From Spiroplasma endosymbiont of Lonchoptera lutea (GTDB taxonomy: Bacteria; Bacillota_I; Bacilli_A; Mycoplasmatales; Nriv7): 64,000 nt of DNA. The translations under genes were made by a program, and so were the position numbers. Positions within the stretch are counted from its first letter, which is position 1, and every line of letters starts with the position of its first letter. The notes beneath the pieces were generated by a model. The model was given only the letters and a program-made list of their open reading frames with translations, made no database searches and was not told the origin of the DNA. The DNA lies in the NCBI RefSeq assembly GCF_964019715.1, contig NZ_OZ026463.1, positions 1,004,220 to 1,068,219 of the forward strand. The letters are read 5' to 3'. Shown piece after piece: positions 42,711 through 53,465 of this stretch.

Positions 42711-43664
42711 ATGAAATTTTGCAAATGAATAATAGAAAAAAATAACCATTTTATTGAATTAAATCGCACCTCATTTTTAATTTTATGACATTGAGGAACA
42801 ATTTGATATATTTACAACGGTTATTTTAAAAACATTGTGAGCTATTTATTTTTAGCAGGTTGTATTTTAATTTTCCTTTTTGTTATTAATTTCTTAAAAA
42901 ACTCACCATTAAATATTGTTATTGGTTCATTAGGAACTGGAAAAACTGCCTTTCTAGTATACGCCTCAAAATTACTAAAAAAGAAAAAATATCATATCGC
43001 ATCAACATTTCCATTACTAGAAACCCAAAAATTAAGTTTAGGACATATGGGGTTGTTAGACTTTGATTATCCGGTATTGCCAGACAAAACCTTACTTTTG
43101 TGAGATGAAACCAATTTATTTTTAGAAGGAACTGATTGAGAAAAAAATAATACCAAAAACGAAGAAACCGGTATTCAAGAATATTTCGCTCTAGCACGGC
43201 ATTTTGGTCATATTGTCCTCGCTAGCGGTCAAAGAGATAAACATATTTGAGTTAAAGTTCGTGATATTGCCAACAATGTGATTGTGGGAATTCGCAAAAA
43301 ATCAGTTAATATTTTTCGCCCCTACTTAAAAGTTATTTATGGCGCCTTTACGAGCATTGAAGAATATGAACGCTGACGAAACACCTTAATTGATGCTAAA
43401 AATAGTAAAAAGGGTCGTCGCATTAAATATCGTGATATTCCTGAACTTGATATTTATTTTTTTAAACTAAAAATTCCTCTGCCAATATTAAACACTTACA
43501 ATTCTTTTTACCTAGCGTTTTTAAGAGATTACTTAAATTCAAAAGTAAATCCTGACTATGAAGATAAATACTATACTGACACAGCAATTGATTTAGAAGA
43601 TTTAGAATACTTAAAAATGGATAAATTTAGCAAATTTTTAAGAAAAATGAAAGAAAAGGAATAA
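42711..43664 (+). CDS. Plectrovirus Zot-like assembly ATPase
   Basis: 317 aa. Two N-terminal hydrophobic segments (TSFLILWHWGTIWYIY, LFLAGCILIFLFVINF), Walker A IGSLGTGKTAF near residue 75, Walker B-like KTLLLWDETNLF, and ASGQRDKHIWVKVRD, the pattern of Zot/pI proteins that extrude filamentous phage. The start at 42711 (MKFCKWIIEK) is supported by GAGGTG. All Trp but one are TGA. Confidence 0.85.
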
Positions 43665-43670
43665 TAAAAA

Positions 43671-43988
43671 ATGGAAAATCTCGCAAAAATGGCCGACTTT
43701 TTGGCCCAAATGCTTTATAAAGTTTTTGATCTAATTTGAAGTCTTGAAGTACCGGGAACGAATATTCAACTAATATTTCCTTTATTCTTAACACTAGCTG
43801 TAGAATTTCTTATGGCAATTATTCTTGGATTTGGTAGTCAACAAGTTAATTTAGAAAGGCAACGCCGATACGCCGTTAAAAATAGTGGTCGTTTGAGTGC
43901 TTGAGGAAAAGTTAAAAAACAAATACAACCAATAAATCCAAACAAAATTAATTGAAAACAAAGAAATAAAAAAAACAAAACAAGGTAA
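43671..43988 (+). CDS. Plectrovirus membrane protein (105 aa)
   Basis: 105 aa: MENLAKMADFLAQMLYKVFD, hydrophobic core (IQLIFPLFLTLAVEFLMAIILGF), strongly basic tail (KVKKQIQP, KINWKQRNKKNKTR). 6 bp after the Zot-like gene. Probably a virion or assembly protein. Confidence 0.65.
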
Positions 43989-43994
43989 CTAACG

Positions 43995-44243
43995 ATGTTT
44001 AAACTAATCATTATTTTTATCTTAATAACCGTTCTTGGACTTTTGGCTGGTAGTCATTTTGAAACTTTAACTAACTATATTAGCGAAGGCCTTGCCAATT
44101 TCCAAAAATTTATTACTAGCAATTTAACAATTTTAGAACTATTTAAACCAATGGCTCGGACATTTTCTCAACATCCAATCTTTACCATTCTTGGTGTTAC
44201 TTGTGTACTTATTGCTTTATTTATTGTGATTAAAGGACGGTAA
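43995..44243 (+). CDS. Plectrovirus membrane protein (82 aa)
   Basis: 82 aa with hydrophobic segments at both ends (LIIIFILITVLGLLAG and IFTILGVTCVLIALFIVI) and a helical middle. Resembles a minor coat protein of filamentous phage. Confidence 0.65.
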   Translation: MFKLIIIFILITVLGLLAGSHFETLTNYISEGLANFQKFITSNLTILELFKPMARTFSQHPIFTILGVTCVLIALFIVIKGR

Positions 44244-44265
44244 AAAATATGAAAGGAGAATTAAA

Positions 44266-44335
44266 ATGAAAAAACTTTTAAGAAAATTATTTAAAAAAGA
44301 TAATTCAAAAGAAAAAATGCCGTTAAAATTAAGAA
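44266..44335 (+). pseudogene. Plectrovirus gene cut by IS30-A after ~23 codons
   Basis: Good AAAGGAG Shine-Dalgarno and start MKKLLRKLFKKDNSKEKMPL, then the IS begins at 44336. The rest, which in plectroviruses would lead to the attachment protein, is absent from the window. Confidence 0.6.
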
Positions 44336-45396
44336 CCTGAAATGTAAAATTAAAAAGGACACTTATATAAAAAACAAATTGTGTTAATTCTATAATTAAG
44401 AAAAGAAAGGAATTAGCACAATGTATAAGTATCTGACTATTGAATCAATAATAGCAATAAAAGAATATAAAAGTTATGGATTTTCTATTCGTAAAATAGC
44501 AAAAGCAATTGATTATAGTAAATCAACTGTACACAGAGTTTGTAAATTATTAAATCAAAACTTATTACCATTAGAAATATTGAATCAAGTTCAAAAAAAT
44601 AAACAAAATGCAGGTAGAAAATTAATAATTTTAACTTTAACAGAAATTAATACTATCAATCATTTGTTAATTACTAAAAATTATGCTCTTGATATAATTG
44701 CTGATTTTTTAAAGAAAAATAAAATAAAAAATATTTCAACAAAAACTTTATATAACATGTTTAAAACAAATCGAATGGGTTTTGATGAAAAAAATTTATT
44801 GAGAAAAGGCAAAAATAAACCTCATAAACAAAAAGAAACTAGGGGCAGAATTAATAATTGTAAATCTATTCATGAAAGAAATTTAATCATTCCAAATATT
44901 AAAAATATACAAGAATTTGGCCATTTAGAGGGAGATACTATCGTTGGTAAAGATCATAAAAGTTCTATTATTACTTTAGCTGATATATGATCAAAAACCA
45001 CAATTCCTTTGAAAACTAAAAATCATAAAGCAGAAAGTATTACACAAAGTATAATAAAATTTATTTCAAAATTAATACCAGGAACAATTAAAACTATTAC
45101 TTTTGATCGTGGTAAAGAATTTAGTAAATGAAAATTAATTGAAAAAAATTGTAATGTTAAAATTTATTTTGCAGATGCCGGAAAACCTTGTCAAAGAGGT
45201 TTAAATGAGAACAATAATGGTATTTTAAGAAGATATTTACCAAAATCTACTGATTTATCTTCATATAAACAAAAAGACTTAAATTCTATAGCATTTCAAA
45301 TTAATTCTACACCCAGAAAATCATTATCTTATAAAAGACCAATAGATTTAATACAATTATTTTAAAAAACTGTCCCATTTATATTTACAATTCAGG
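44336..45396 (+). mobile_element. IS30-A copy heading a tandem array
   Basis: Complete 1061-bp copy in the plectrovirus block; followed directly by two 682-bp repeats of its own right part. Confidence 0.94.
44421..45365 (+). CDS. IS30-family transposase (IS30-A)
   Basis: 314 aa consensus copy with intact HTH and DDE residues; likely active. Confidence 0.93.
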
Positions 45397-46078
45397 AAAA
45401 ATAAAATAAAAAATATTTCAACAAAAACTTTATATAACATGTTTAAAACAAATCGAATGGGTTTTGATGAAAAAAATTTATTGAGAAAAGGCAAAAATAA
45501 ACCTCATAAACAAAAAGAAACTAGGGGCAGAATTAATAATTGTAAATCTATTCATGAAAGAAATTTAATCATTCCAAATATTAAAAATATACAAGAATTT
45601 GGCCATTTAGAGGGAGATACTATCGTTGGTAAAGATCATAAAAGTTCTATTATTACTTTAGCTGATATATGATCAAAAACCACAATTCCTTTAAAAACTA
45701 AAAATCATAAAGCAGAAAGTATTACACAAAGTATAATAAAATTTATTTCAAAATTAATACCAGGAACAATTAAAACTATTACTTTTGATCGTGGTAAAGA
45801 ATTTAGTAAATTAAAATTAATTGAAAAAAATTGTAATGTTAAAATTTATTTTGCAGATGCCGGAAAACCTTGTCAAAGAGGTTTAAATGAGAACAATAAT
45901 GGTATTTTAAGAAGATATTTACCAAAATCTACTGATTTATCTTCATATAAACAAAAAGACTTAAATTCTATAGCATTTCAAATTAATTCTACACCCAGAA
46001 AATCATTATCTTATAAAAGACCAATAGATTTAATACAATTATTTTAAAAAACTGTCCCATTTATATTTACAATTCAGG
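45397..46078 (+). repeat. IS30-A 3' tandem repeat, unit 1 (682 bp)
   Basis: Begins AAAAATAAAATAAAAAATAT, inside the transposase gene, and runs to the right terminus. An ATG at 45439 opens 77 codons up to the first TGA; with TGA as Trp the frame continues to the normal stop. One TGA-Trp (FSKW) has become TTA-Leu. Confidence 0.93.
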
Positions 46079-46760
46079 AAAAATAAAATAAAAAATATTT
46101 CAACAAAAACTTTATATAACATGTTTAAAACAAATCGAATGGGTTTTGATGAAAAAAATTTATTGAGAAAAGGCAAAAATAAACCTCATAAACAAAAAGA
46201 AACTAGGGGCAGAATTAATAATTGTAAATCTATTCATGAAAGAAATTTAATCATTCCAAATATTAAAAATATACAAGAATTTGGCCATTTAGAGGGAGAT
46301 ACTATCGTTGGTAAAGATCATAAAAGTTCTATTATTACTTTAGCTGATATATGATCAAAAACCACAATTCCTTTGAAAACTAAAAATCATAAAGCAGAAA
46401 GTATTACACAAAGTATAATAAAATTTATTTCAAAATTAATACCAGGAACAATTAAAACTATTACTTTTGATCGTGGTAAAGAATTTAGTAAATGAAAATT
46501 AATTGAAAAAAATTGTAATGTTAAAATTTATTTTGCAGATGCCGGCAAACCTTGTCAAAGAGGTTTAAATAAGAACAATAATGGTATTTTAAGAAGATAT
46601 TTACCAAAATCTACTGATTTATCTTCATATAAACAAAAAGACTTAAATTCTATAGCATTTCAAATTAATTCTACACCCAGAAAATCATTATCTTATAAAA
46701 GACCAATAGATTTAATACAATTATTTTAAAAAACTGTCCCATTTATATTTACAATTCAGG
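46079..46760 (+). repeat. IS30-A 3' tandem repeat, unit 2 (682 bp)
   Basis: Same boundaries as unit 1. It carries a G-to-A change at about 46571 that turns the catalytic Glu of LNENNNG into Lys (LNKNNNG). Confidence 0.93.
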
Positions 46761-46980
46761 ATTGCAAAACGAAACAAATTGCTATAGCTAATAGGATGTT
46801 ATCTATTAACTGGTAAACTTCTTTTGGTTATGGCGACCACCCACAATTTATCGTGCTTTAATACATACCAACATTATTAACTCACTTGTATTTAATTTTC
46901 AAAGAACAAATTTTTAACACCTTATAAAATAAAAAGACAATCATTGCTGACTGCCTTAATACTTATTCAAACCTTTTCCC
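46761..46980. other. Intergenic, possible viral remnant
   Basis: 220 bp with short reading frames only (for example KQIAIANRMLSINW on plus) and a segment of higher GC around 46830-46850. It may be the far edge of the plectrovirus insertion. No call possible. Confidence 0.3.
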
Positions 46981-47003
46981 ACCTAACAAAACTTTATGCG
47001 TCC
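46981..47003 (+). promoter_or_regulatory. ACCTAACAAAACT..ATGCGTCC motif (copy 3) upstream of rpmB
   Basis: Almost identical to 3881-3903 and related to the element upstream of rpsP. It lies 9 bp upstream of the rpmB -35 box in the same orientation relative to the gene as copy 1 to rpsP. Confidence 0.5.
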
Positions 47004-47012
47004 TTTTAATTG

Positions 47013-47040
47013 TTGAAAAGCTCAATAAGTATGATATTAT
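47013..47040 (+). promoter_or_regulatory. rpmB promoter
   Basis: TTGAAA (47013-47018), 16-bp spacer, TATTAT (47035-47040), then 37 bp to the ATG. Confidence 0.75.
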
Positions 47041-47077
47041 TATTGTTGTGATATTGATTTTATAAAGGAGAACTAAA

Positions 47078-47266
47078 ATGTCAAGAAAATGTGAAATAAC
47101 TGGTAAAAGTGTTCTGTCTGGTAATAAGCGTTCTCATGCCATGAATGCATCAAGAAGAAAATGAAATGTTAATTTACAAACTGTAAAAGTGGAAATTGAT
47201 GGCCAAGTAAAAAAAGTTAAAATGTCAACTCGTGCTTTAAGAACATTAAAACGCAAAGGAATTTAA
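47078..47266 (+). CDS. rpmB: 50S ribosomal protein L28
   Basis: 62 aa: MSRKCEITGKSVLSGNKRSH, RRKWNVNLQTVKV (Trp as TGA), STRALRTLKRKGI. AAAGGAG Shine-Dalgarno. Too short and split by TGA for the standard-code ORF list. Divergent neighbour of the thiN-rpe-rsgA run as in Bacillus. An IS30-A copy starts 6 bp after the stop, between the gene and the bidirectional terminator at 48341. Confidence 0.96.
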
Positions 47267-47272
47267 TACTAC

Positions 47273-48333
47273 CCTGAATTGTAAATATAAATGGGACAGT
47301 TTTTTAAAATAATTGTATTAAATCTATTGGTCTTTTATAAGATAATGATTTTCTGGGTGTAGAATTAATTTGAAATGCTATAGAATTTAAGTCTTTTTGT
47401 TTATATGAAGATAAATCAGTAGATTTTGGTAAATATCTTCTTAAAATACCATTATTGTTCTCATTTAAACCTCTTTGACAAGGTTTGCCGGCATCTGCAA
47501 AATAAATTTTAACATTACAATTTTTTTCAATTAATTTTCATTTACTAAATTCTTTACCACGATCAAAAGTAATAGTTTTAATTGTTCCTGGTATTAATTT
47601 TGAAATAAATTTTATTATACTTTGTGTAATACTTTCTGCTTTATGATTTTTAGTTTTCAAAGGAATTGTGGTTTTTGATCATATATCAGCTAAAGTAATA
47701 ATAGAACTTTTATGATCTTTACCAACGATAGTATCTCCCTCTAAATGGCCAAATTCTTGTATATTTTTAATATTTGGAATGATTAAATTTCTTTCATGAA
47801 TAGATTTACAATTATTAATTCTGCCCCTAGTTTCTTTTTGTTTATGAGGTTTATTTTTGCCTTTTCTCAATAAATTTTTTTCATCAAAACCCATTCGATT
47901 TGTTTTAAACATGTTATATAAAGTTTTTGTTGAAATATTTTTTATTTTATTTTTCTTTAAAAAATCAGCAATTATATCAAGAGCATAATTTTTAGTAATT
48001 AACAAATGATTGATAGTATTAATTTCTGTTAAAGTTAAAATTATTAATTTTCTACCTGCATTTTGTTTATTTTTTTGAACTTGATTCAATATTTCTAATG
48101 GTAATAAGTTTTGATTTAATAATTTACAAACTCTGTGTACAGTTGATTTACTATAATCAATTGCTTTTGCTATTTTACGAATAGAAAATCCATAACTTTT
48201 ATATTCTTTTATTGCTATTATTGATTCAATAGTCAGATACTTATACATTGTGCTAATTCCTTTCTTTTCTTAATTATAGAATTAACACAATTTGTTTTTT
48301 ATATAAGTGTCCTTTTTAATTTTACATTTCAGG
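47273..48333 (-). mobile_element. IS30-A copy downstream of rpmB
   Basis: Complete 1061 bp; no matching trinucleotides at the flanks (TAC on the left, TTT on the right). Confidence 0.93.
47304..48248 (-). CDS. IS30-family transposase (IS30-A)
   Basis: 314 aa consensus copy, DDE intact; transcribed toward rpmB. Confidence 0.92.
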
Positions 48334-48340
48334 TTTCATA

Positions 48341-48374
48341 AAAAAAATGACTAAATAATATTAGTCATTTTTTT
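48341..48374. terminator. Bidirectional terminator (thiN / rpmB)
   Basis: AAAAAAATGACTAA arms around a 6-bp loop, A- and T-runs both sides; the thiN stop lies inside it. Confidence 0.88.
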
Positions 48375-48504
48375 CATATTCTTTACTAATTGTTAAAATA
48401 CCACAACCTTGTTTAATATTAATTTCCCCTCTAAGAGCTTCTAATTCATTACTAATAAAATAATTATCATATGGTTTTAATTCATAATTTTCATTTAAAG
48501 GATA

Positions 48505-49565
48505 CCTGAATTGTAAATATAAATGGGACAGTTTTTTAAAATAATTGTATTAAATCTATTGGTCTTTTATAAGATAATGATTTTCTGGGTGTAGAATTAA
48601 TTTGAAATGCTATAGAATTTAAGTCTTTTTGTTTATATGAAGATAAATCAGTAGATTTTGGTAAATATCTTCTTAAAATACCATTATTGTTCTCATTTAA
48701 ACCTCTTTGACAAGGTTTGCCGGCATCTGCAAAATAAATTTTAACATTACAATTTTTTTCAATTAATTTTCATTTACTAAATTCTTTACCACGATCAAAA
48801 GTAATAGTTTTAATTGTTCCTGGTATTAATTTTGAAATAAATTTTATTATACTTTGTGTAATACTTTCTGCTTTATGATTTTTAGTTTTCAAAGGAATTG
48901 TGGTTTTTGATCATATATCAGCTAAAGTAATAATAGAACTTTTATGATCTTTACCAACGATAGTATCTCCCTCTAAATGGCCAAATTCTTGTATATTTTT
49001 AATATTTGGAATGATTAAATTTCTTTCATGAATAGATTTACAATTATTAATTCTGCCCCTAGTTTCTTTTTGTTTATGAGGTTTATTTTTGCCTTTTCTC
49101 AATAAATTTTTTTCATCAAAACCCATTCGATTTGTTTTAAACATGTTATATAAAGTTTTTGTTGAAATATTTTTTATTTTATTTTTCTTTAAAAAATCAG
49201 CAATTATATCAAGAGCATAATTTTTAGTAATTAACAAATGATTGATAGTATTAATTTCTGTTAAAGTTAAAATTATTAATTTTCTACCTGCATTTTGTTT
49301 ATTTTTTTGAACTTGATTCAATATTTCTAATGGTAATAAGTTTTGATTTAATAATTTACAAACTCTGTGTACAGTTGATTTACTATAATCAATTGCTTTT
49401 GCTATTTTACGAATAGAAAATCCATAACTTTTATATTCTTTTATTGCTATTATTGATTCAATAGTCAGATACTTATACATTGTGCTAATTCCTTTCTTTT
49501 CTTAATTATAGAATTAACACAATTTGTTTTTTATATAAGTGTCCTTTTTAATTTTACATTTCAGG
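48505..49565 (-). mobile_element. IS30-A copy inside thiN
   Basis: Complete 1061 bp flanked by the 3-bp duplication ATA (48502-48504 and 49566-49568). Confidence 0.95.
48536..49480 (-). CDS. IS30-family transposase (IS30-A)
   Basis: 314 aa consensus copy, DDE intact. Confidence 0.92.
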
Positions 49566-50056
49566 ATAAAACCTTTTAAATTTAATTTAGTATCCATCAA
49601 CGGTAAAAAATCAAAATAACGATATTCAAGATATTCAGTTTTTAAAAAAATGTGGGGGTATTAATAAATTTTAAAATATTCGTTTCATTATATATTTCTA
49701 AATTATAATCATGATACTTAATTAATAAGTTAATCAAACCATAAATCATTCCTCAACGATGCCCACTAACTATTAGTTTAATACTAGTAGCCTGCATTGC
49801 AATCGCTTTTTTAATAGCATATTCGCTATCTAAAATATCTTTATCTTGTGGTAATATTTCAATATTTTTAACATGCTTTTTTATTATTTCTAACTGTTCC
49901 TTACTAGTGTGGTCAAAATCAGCACAAGCTAAAACAATCGGATAATTTTCATTAATTAGCTTTATGGCTCCTTGTTCAACAGCAATAAATTGACAATCTT
50001 TTCACTTTGATAAATCAATATTAATATTTTGACAAACAATAACAAAACAATTTTGC

Positions 50057-50725
50057 TTAATCATTTTTTAATTCCTTAACTGCCTGTTTCATATGTAAAT
50101 GTTGCATTAAATAACTACCAACAACAACAACATCAGCCCCTTGCTTTTGACATAATTTAGCAATATCATTATTAATACCACCATCAACTTGAATTAAACA
50201 ATGATAGTTATTAATAACAATTTTGGTTTTTAAATTTTTAATCTTATCTAACGATGCCATTATAAATTTTTGTCCGCCCTTACCAGGAACCACACTCATT
50301 AAAAGAACAGCATCTAATTGTTCTAAATATGGTTCTAATACTTCAATTGGTGTTGTTGGATTTAAAGCTAAAGCCTTTTTAATTTTATTATCTTGACAAA
50401 AACTAATGAATTCTTTTATTTGCTCTGGTGTTAATGCTTCATAATGCATCGTAATACTACTAGCTTTAGCTTCAATATATGGCATTAAATATCTTGCCAT
50501 ATTACAATTAACTTTTACCATCAAATGACAATCAATAAAAATATCAAAATATTTAGTAATATCTTGTAATATTTTAGCTCCAAAACTTAAATTATTAACA
50601 AAATTACCATCCATAACATCATAATGGATTCAATCAATATTTGCTTCTTGCAACTGTTGTAATTGCTTTTTTAAACACAAATAATTAGCATCTAAAATAC
50701 TAGCAGCAATAATAAGTTTTTTCAT
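50057..50725 (-). CDS. rpe: Ribulose-phosphate 3-epimerase
   Basis: 222 aa TIM barrel. IIAASILDANYLCLKKQL, WIHYDVMDGNFVNNLSFG (metal-binding His/Asp), FIDCHLMV, SVVPGKGGQKFI and IQVDGGINNDIAKLC are diagnostic. Interconverts ribulose-5-P and xylulose-5-P. The start is ATGAAAAAACTT, upstream of the MDGNFV methionine, linked by a TGA-Trp. Overlaps thiN by 8 bp and follows rsgA by 3 bp. Confidence 0.95.
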
Positions 50726-50728
50726 TAT

Positions 50729-51616
50729 TTAGTACCTTCCTTTTTCTTGTAATTGTTTTTGTTCTAAAACTTTAATATAATCATCATAAATAAATTGAGG
50801 AATATCTTTATTAATTAATGCTTGTTTAACACCACATTTTGGTTCTTTTCAATGTCGGCATTGCCGATAATGACAATTAACAAGAAATTTTTTAAAGAAC
50901 CGGAATGAACTCGCTATTTCTGATAATGATATATCATTCAACGAAAATGATGAAAATCCTGGTGAATCAATAATTCTAATATTATTTGCCATAATTATTA
51001 ATTCATTATGTGTTGTCGTATGTTTACCACGATTTAAAGCATTAGATATTTCTTGCGTTCTAATTTTAAGTTGTGGATCTAACATATTTAAAATTGAAGA
51101 CTTCCCAGCCCCAGTTTGACCACTTAAAATTGAAATCTTATCAGTTGTAACTTCCTTTAACTTTTCTCATTGATTACTTGACTGACTAATCGATAAAGTT
51201 AAACATTCATAACCTAATTTTTTATAACTAGAAATATAATCATAAACCTTATCACCAGACAATAACAAGTCGACTTTAGTAAAAACTAAAACTACTGCCA
51301 AACTGTGAGCTTCAACTCATATTAAGTACTTATTAAGTAAAAAACTACTAAAATTAGGTTGTTTTAAAGCACTAACAATAATAACTTGATCAATGTTGCT
51401 TACTGCTGGTCGCATTAATTGATTTTTTCGGGGGTGAATTTCAATAATTGTTGCTTGCTTTTCTTGTTCATTAATAACTTCAATAGTTACAACATCACCA
51501 ACAAGAATTCTTTGATTAGATAATCTTAAAGCTCCTCTTGTTTGACAATGATAAATTTCATTATTGATAATAACATTACAAAACTCACTAATAACACGAA
51601 TGACTAAACCAATCAT
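50729..51616 (-). CDS. rsgA: Ribosome small-subunit GTPase RsgA
   Basis: 295 aa. N-terminal OB fold (RGALRLSNQRILVGDVV), then circularly permuted GTPase with G4 FTKVDLL first, P-loop LSGQTGAGKSSILN, G3 IIDSPGFSSF, and a zinc knuckle (NCHYRQCRHWKEPKC). Helps 30S maturation. Start overlaps the prkC 3' end by 13 bp. Confidence 0.95.
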
Positions 51617-52632
51617 ATACTATAAAATACCAATAATAAGAAAACAAGAAAAATAAAACTAGTAATAATAGCAATCATCATTAGAAACTTAGGAGTTAAA
51701 AAATATGACATTAATTGCTCACGATTTTTAATAAATATCTTTTGCTTTCGGTTATCGCGTGTTAAAACAATGCAATTTTTCAATTTTAAAGGTTTTATTT
51801 TAGCATTACTAATAGCTTGTAATGCTTTAATATCTTGACTTAACGCCTTAATACTTTGATATCTTTCCTCACAATTTTTAGCCGTTGATTTAATAATAAT
51901 GTTTTCCAATGCTTGTGAAATATTTGGATTAATCCCTCTTGCACTTGGCAACGGTTCTCTAACTTGCTTTACCGCTACTAATGTTGGATTTTGACCATTA
52001 AAAGGACAAGAACCAGTTAACAATTCAAATAACACAATTCCTAATGAGTAAATATCACTACGATGATCAATTTGTAATGACTGGACAGTTTCTGGCGATA
52101 TATATTTTGCTGTTCCTACAATTTTACTTGTTGTTGTCTTATCATCATCAGTAATAATTGCAATTCCAAAATCAGATACTTTAATCTTACCATCAAAAGA
52201 TATTAAAATATTTTCTGGTTTTAAATCACGATGAACAATATTTCCTTGATGGGCAACAGTGACACCATCTAAAATGCTTTGAAAAATCTGTAAACATTCT
52301 TTAATTGATAATGGTCCAGTTCGTAATAATCGATCTTTTAATGTATAACCTTCAACTAATTCTAAAACAATACATCAGCGGTTATCTTGCTCAAAAACAT
52401 CATAAACTTCCACAACATTATCATGACGAATTCTCGTTGTTGCTTCCACTTCTTTATAAAATTTCTTTAAAACTTGTGAATTATTAGCTGCTTGTTGATT
52501 TAAAATCTTAATCGCTACAATCCGATTTAAAAAACTATCATTAGCCCGATAAACATCTGCCATCCCGCCACTAGCAATTTTATTAATTATTTGATATCGT
52601 TGTTGTAAAATAATACCATTTTCTATTTGCAT
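51604..52632 (-). CDS. prkC: Serine/threonine protein kinase PrkC-like, no PASTA domains
   Basis: 342 aa. Hanks-type kinase: GMADVYRANDSFLNRIVAIK (Gly loop, VAIK), IVHRDLKPENIL, KVSDFGIAI, GTAKYISPE. After the kinase domain comes a basic linker, one TM helix (FLMMIAIITSFIFLVFLLLV) and a 5-residue tail ending IWLV. Bacillus PrkC carries extracellular PASTA repeats that sense muropeptides; their absence suits a wall-less cell. Paired with phosphatase prpC just upstream. Confidence 0.94.
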
Positions 52633-52645
52633 CCGTCATAACTCC

Positions 52646-53377
52646 TTACTTAATCTCAACAATGAGAATTGTTAAATTATCAGTTGAAACATTATCTAAT
52701 GCCAAATCAACTAGACTCTTAGCTTTTTGTGACAACTTATTATTACTCTGTAAAATATCAATCATTTCATAATTTTCTAAATAATCATGCAATCCATCAG
52801 TAGTTAACATAAAAGTTATACCTTTAATATTGCTAACTAAGAAAGTATCAATTTGCAATTTTTTATTTGGTCCTAAAGCACTAGTTAATGCCTTTCACAA
52901 TGTTTTTTCAATATTAGCATTAGTTTTATTATTATGTAACATATTAAGAACATTATGATCAGTTGTTAATTGCTGAAAATTTTGTTGATAAAACTCATAA
53001 ATTCGCGAATCACCAATATTTAATAAATAAGCTTTGTTATTAGTTATTAATATTAAAGAAACAGTAGTTCCCATATCAGTTAACTGTGGATATTCCTTAA
53101 CATAATTAACCATTGATTCTTGCACAAATATTGTCGCCTGCCGAAGTCAGTTATTAATTTCATAATCACCAAAATTACTAAAGTCAGTTTTAACAAATAA
53201 GCTAACATATAAATTAACAGCCATTCAACTAGCAGTTTCACCACCATTATGTCCTCCTAAACCATCACAAACAATACCAAAATATTGCCCATATTCATTT
53301 TTTACAAATTGAGCTGCATCTTGATTATTAGCACGAAACTGACCAATATCACTATTAAAATGGAAACTAACTTTCAT
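52646..53377 (-). CDS. prpC: PP2C-type protein phosphatase PrpC
   Basis: 243 aa. Motifs in order: FRANNQDAAQF, GIVCDGLGGHNGGE, MGTTVSLILI, NIGDSRIYEF, MLTTDGLHDYL, STDNLTILIVE, giving the usual metal-binding Asp set. Dephosphorylates targets of PrkC. Start at MKVSFHFNSD. 13 bp upstream of prkC; first gene of the prpC-prkC-rsgA-rpe-thiN operon. Confidence 0.94.
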
Positions 53378-53430
53378 ATCAAGTCATCCTTTATTTTCCT
53401 AATAAGATAATTATATCGTAAATTAGTAAG

Positions 53431-53465
53431 AAAAAATCTAAGGAAGGATTTTTCCTTAGATTTTT
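53431..53465 (-). terminator. gmk terminator
   Basis: 13-bp stem AAAAATCTAAGGA with T-run on the minus strand; the gmk stop sits at its edge. It separates rsmD-gmk from the prpC operon. Confidence 0.88.

Larger units (their letters stand above)
48361..50064 (-). pseudogene. thiN: Thiamine pyrophosphokinase, split by IS30-A and frameshifted
   Basis: The 5' part (50064 down to 49566) starts by overlapping the rpe stop and reads VIVCQNINIDLSKW, VLACADFDHTS and KLIVSGHRWGMIYG. It stops after NTPTFF at a T7/A5 run but continues in another frame as LKTEYLEYRYFDFLPLMD. IS30-A (48505-49565) then interrupts between GFI and YPL. The 3' part (48504-48361) reads YPLNENYELKPYDNYFISNE, then KQGCGILTISKEYEKND. 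Order and motifs match ThiN (thiamine to TPP). Both the frameshift and the IS disable it. Confidence 0.85.

Noticed and set aside
46761-46980. Possible small RNA or viral origin between the IS array and rpmB
   Set aside because: Slightly higher GC and short frames only; no promoter, stable fold or match I can defend.
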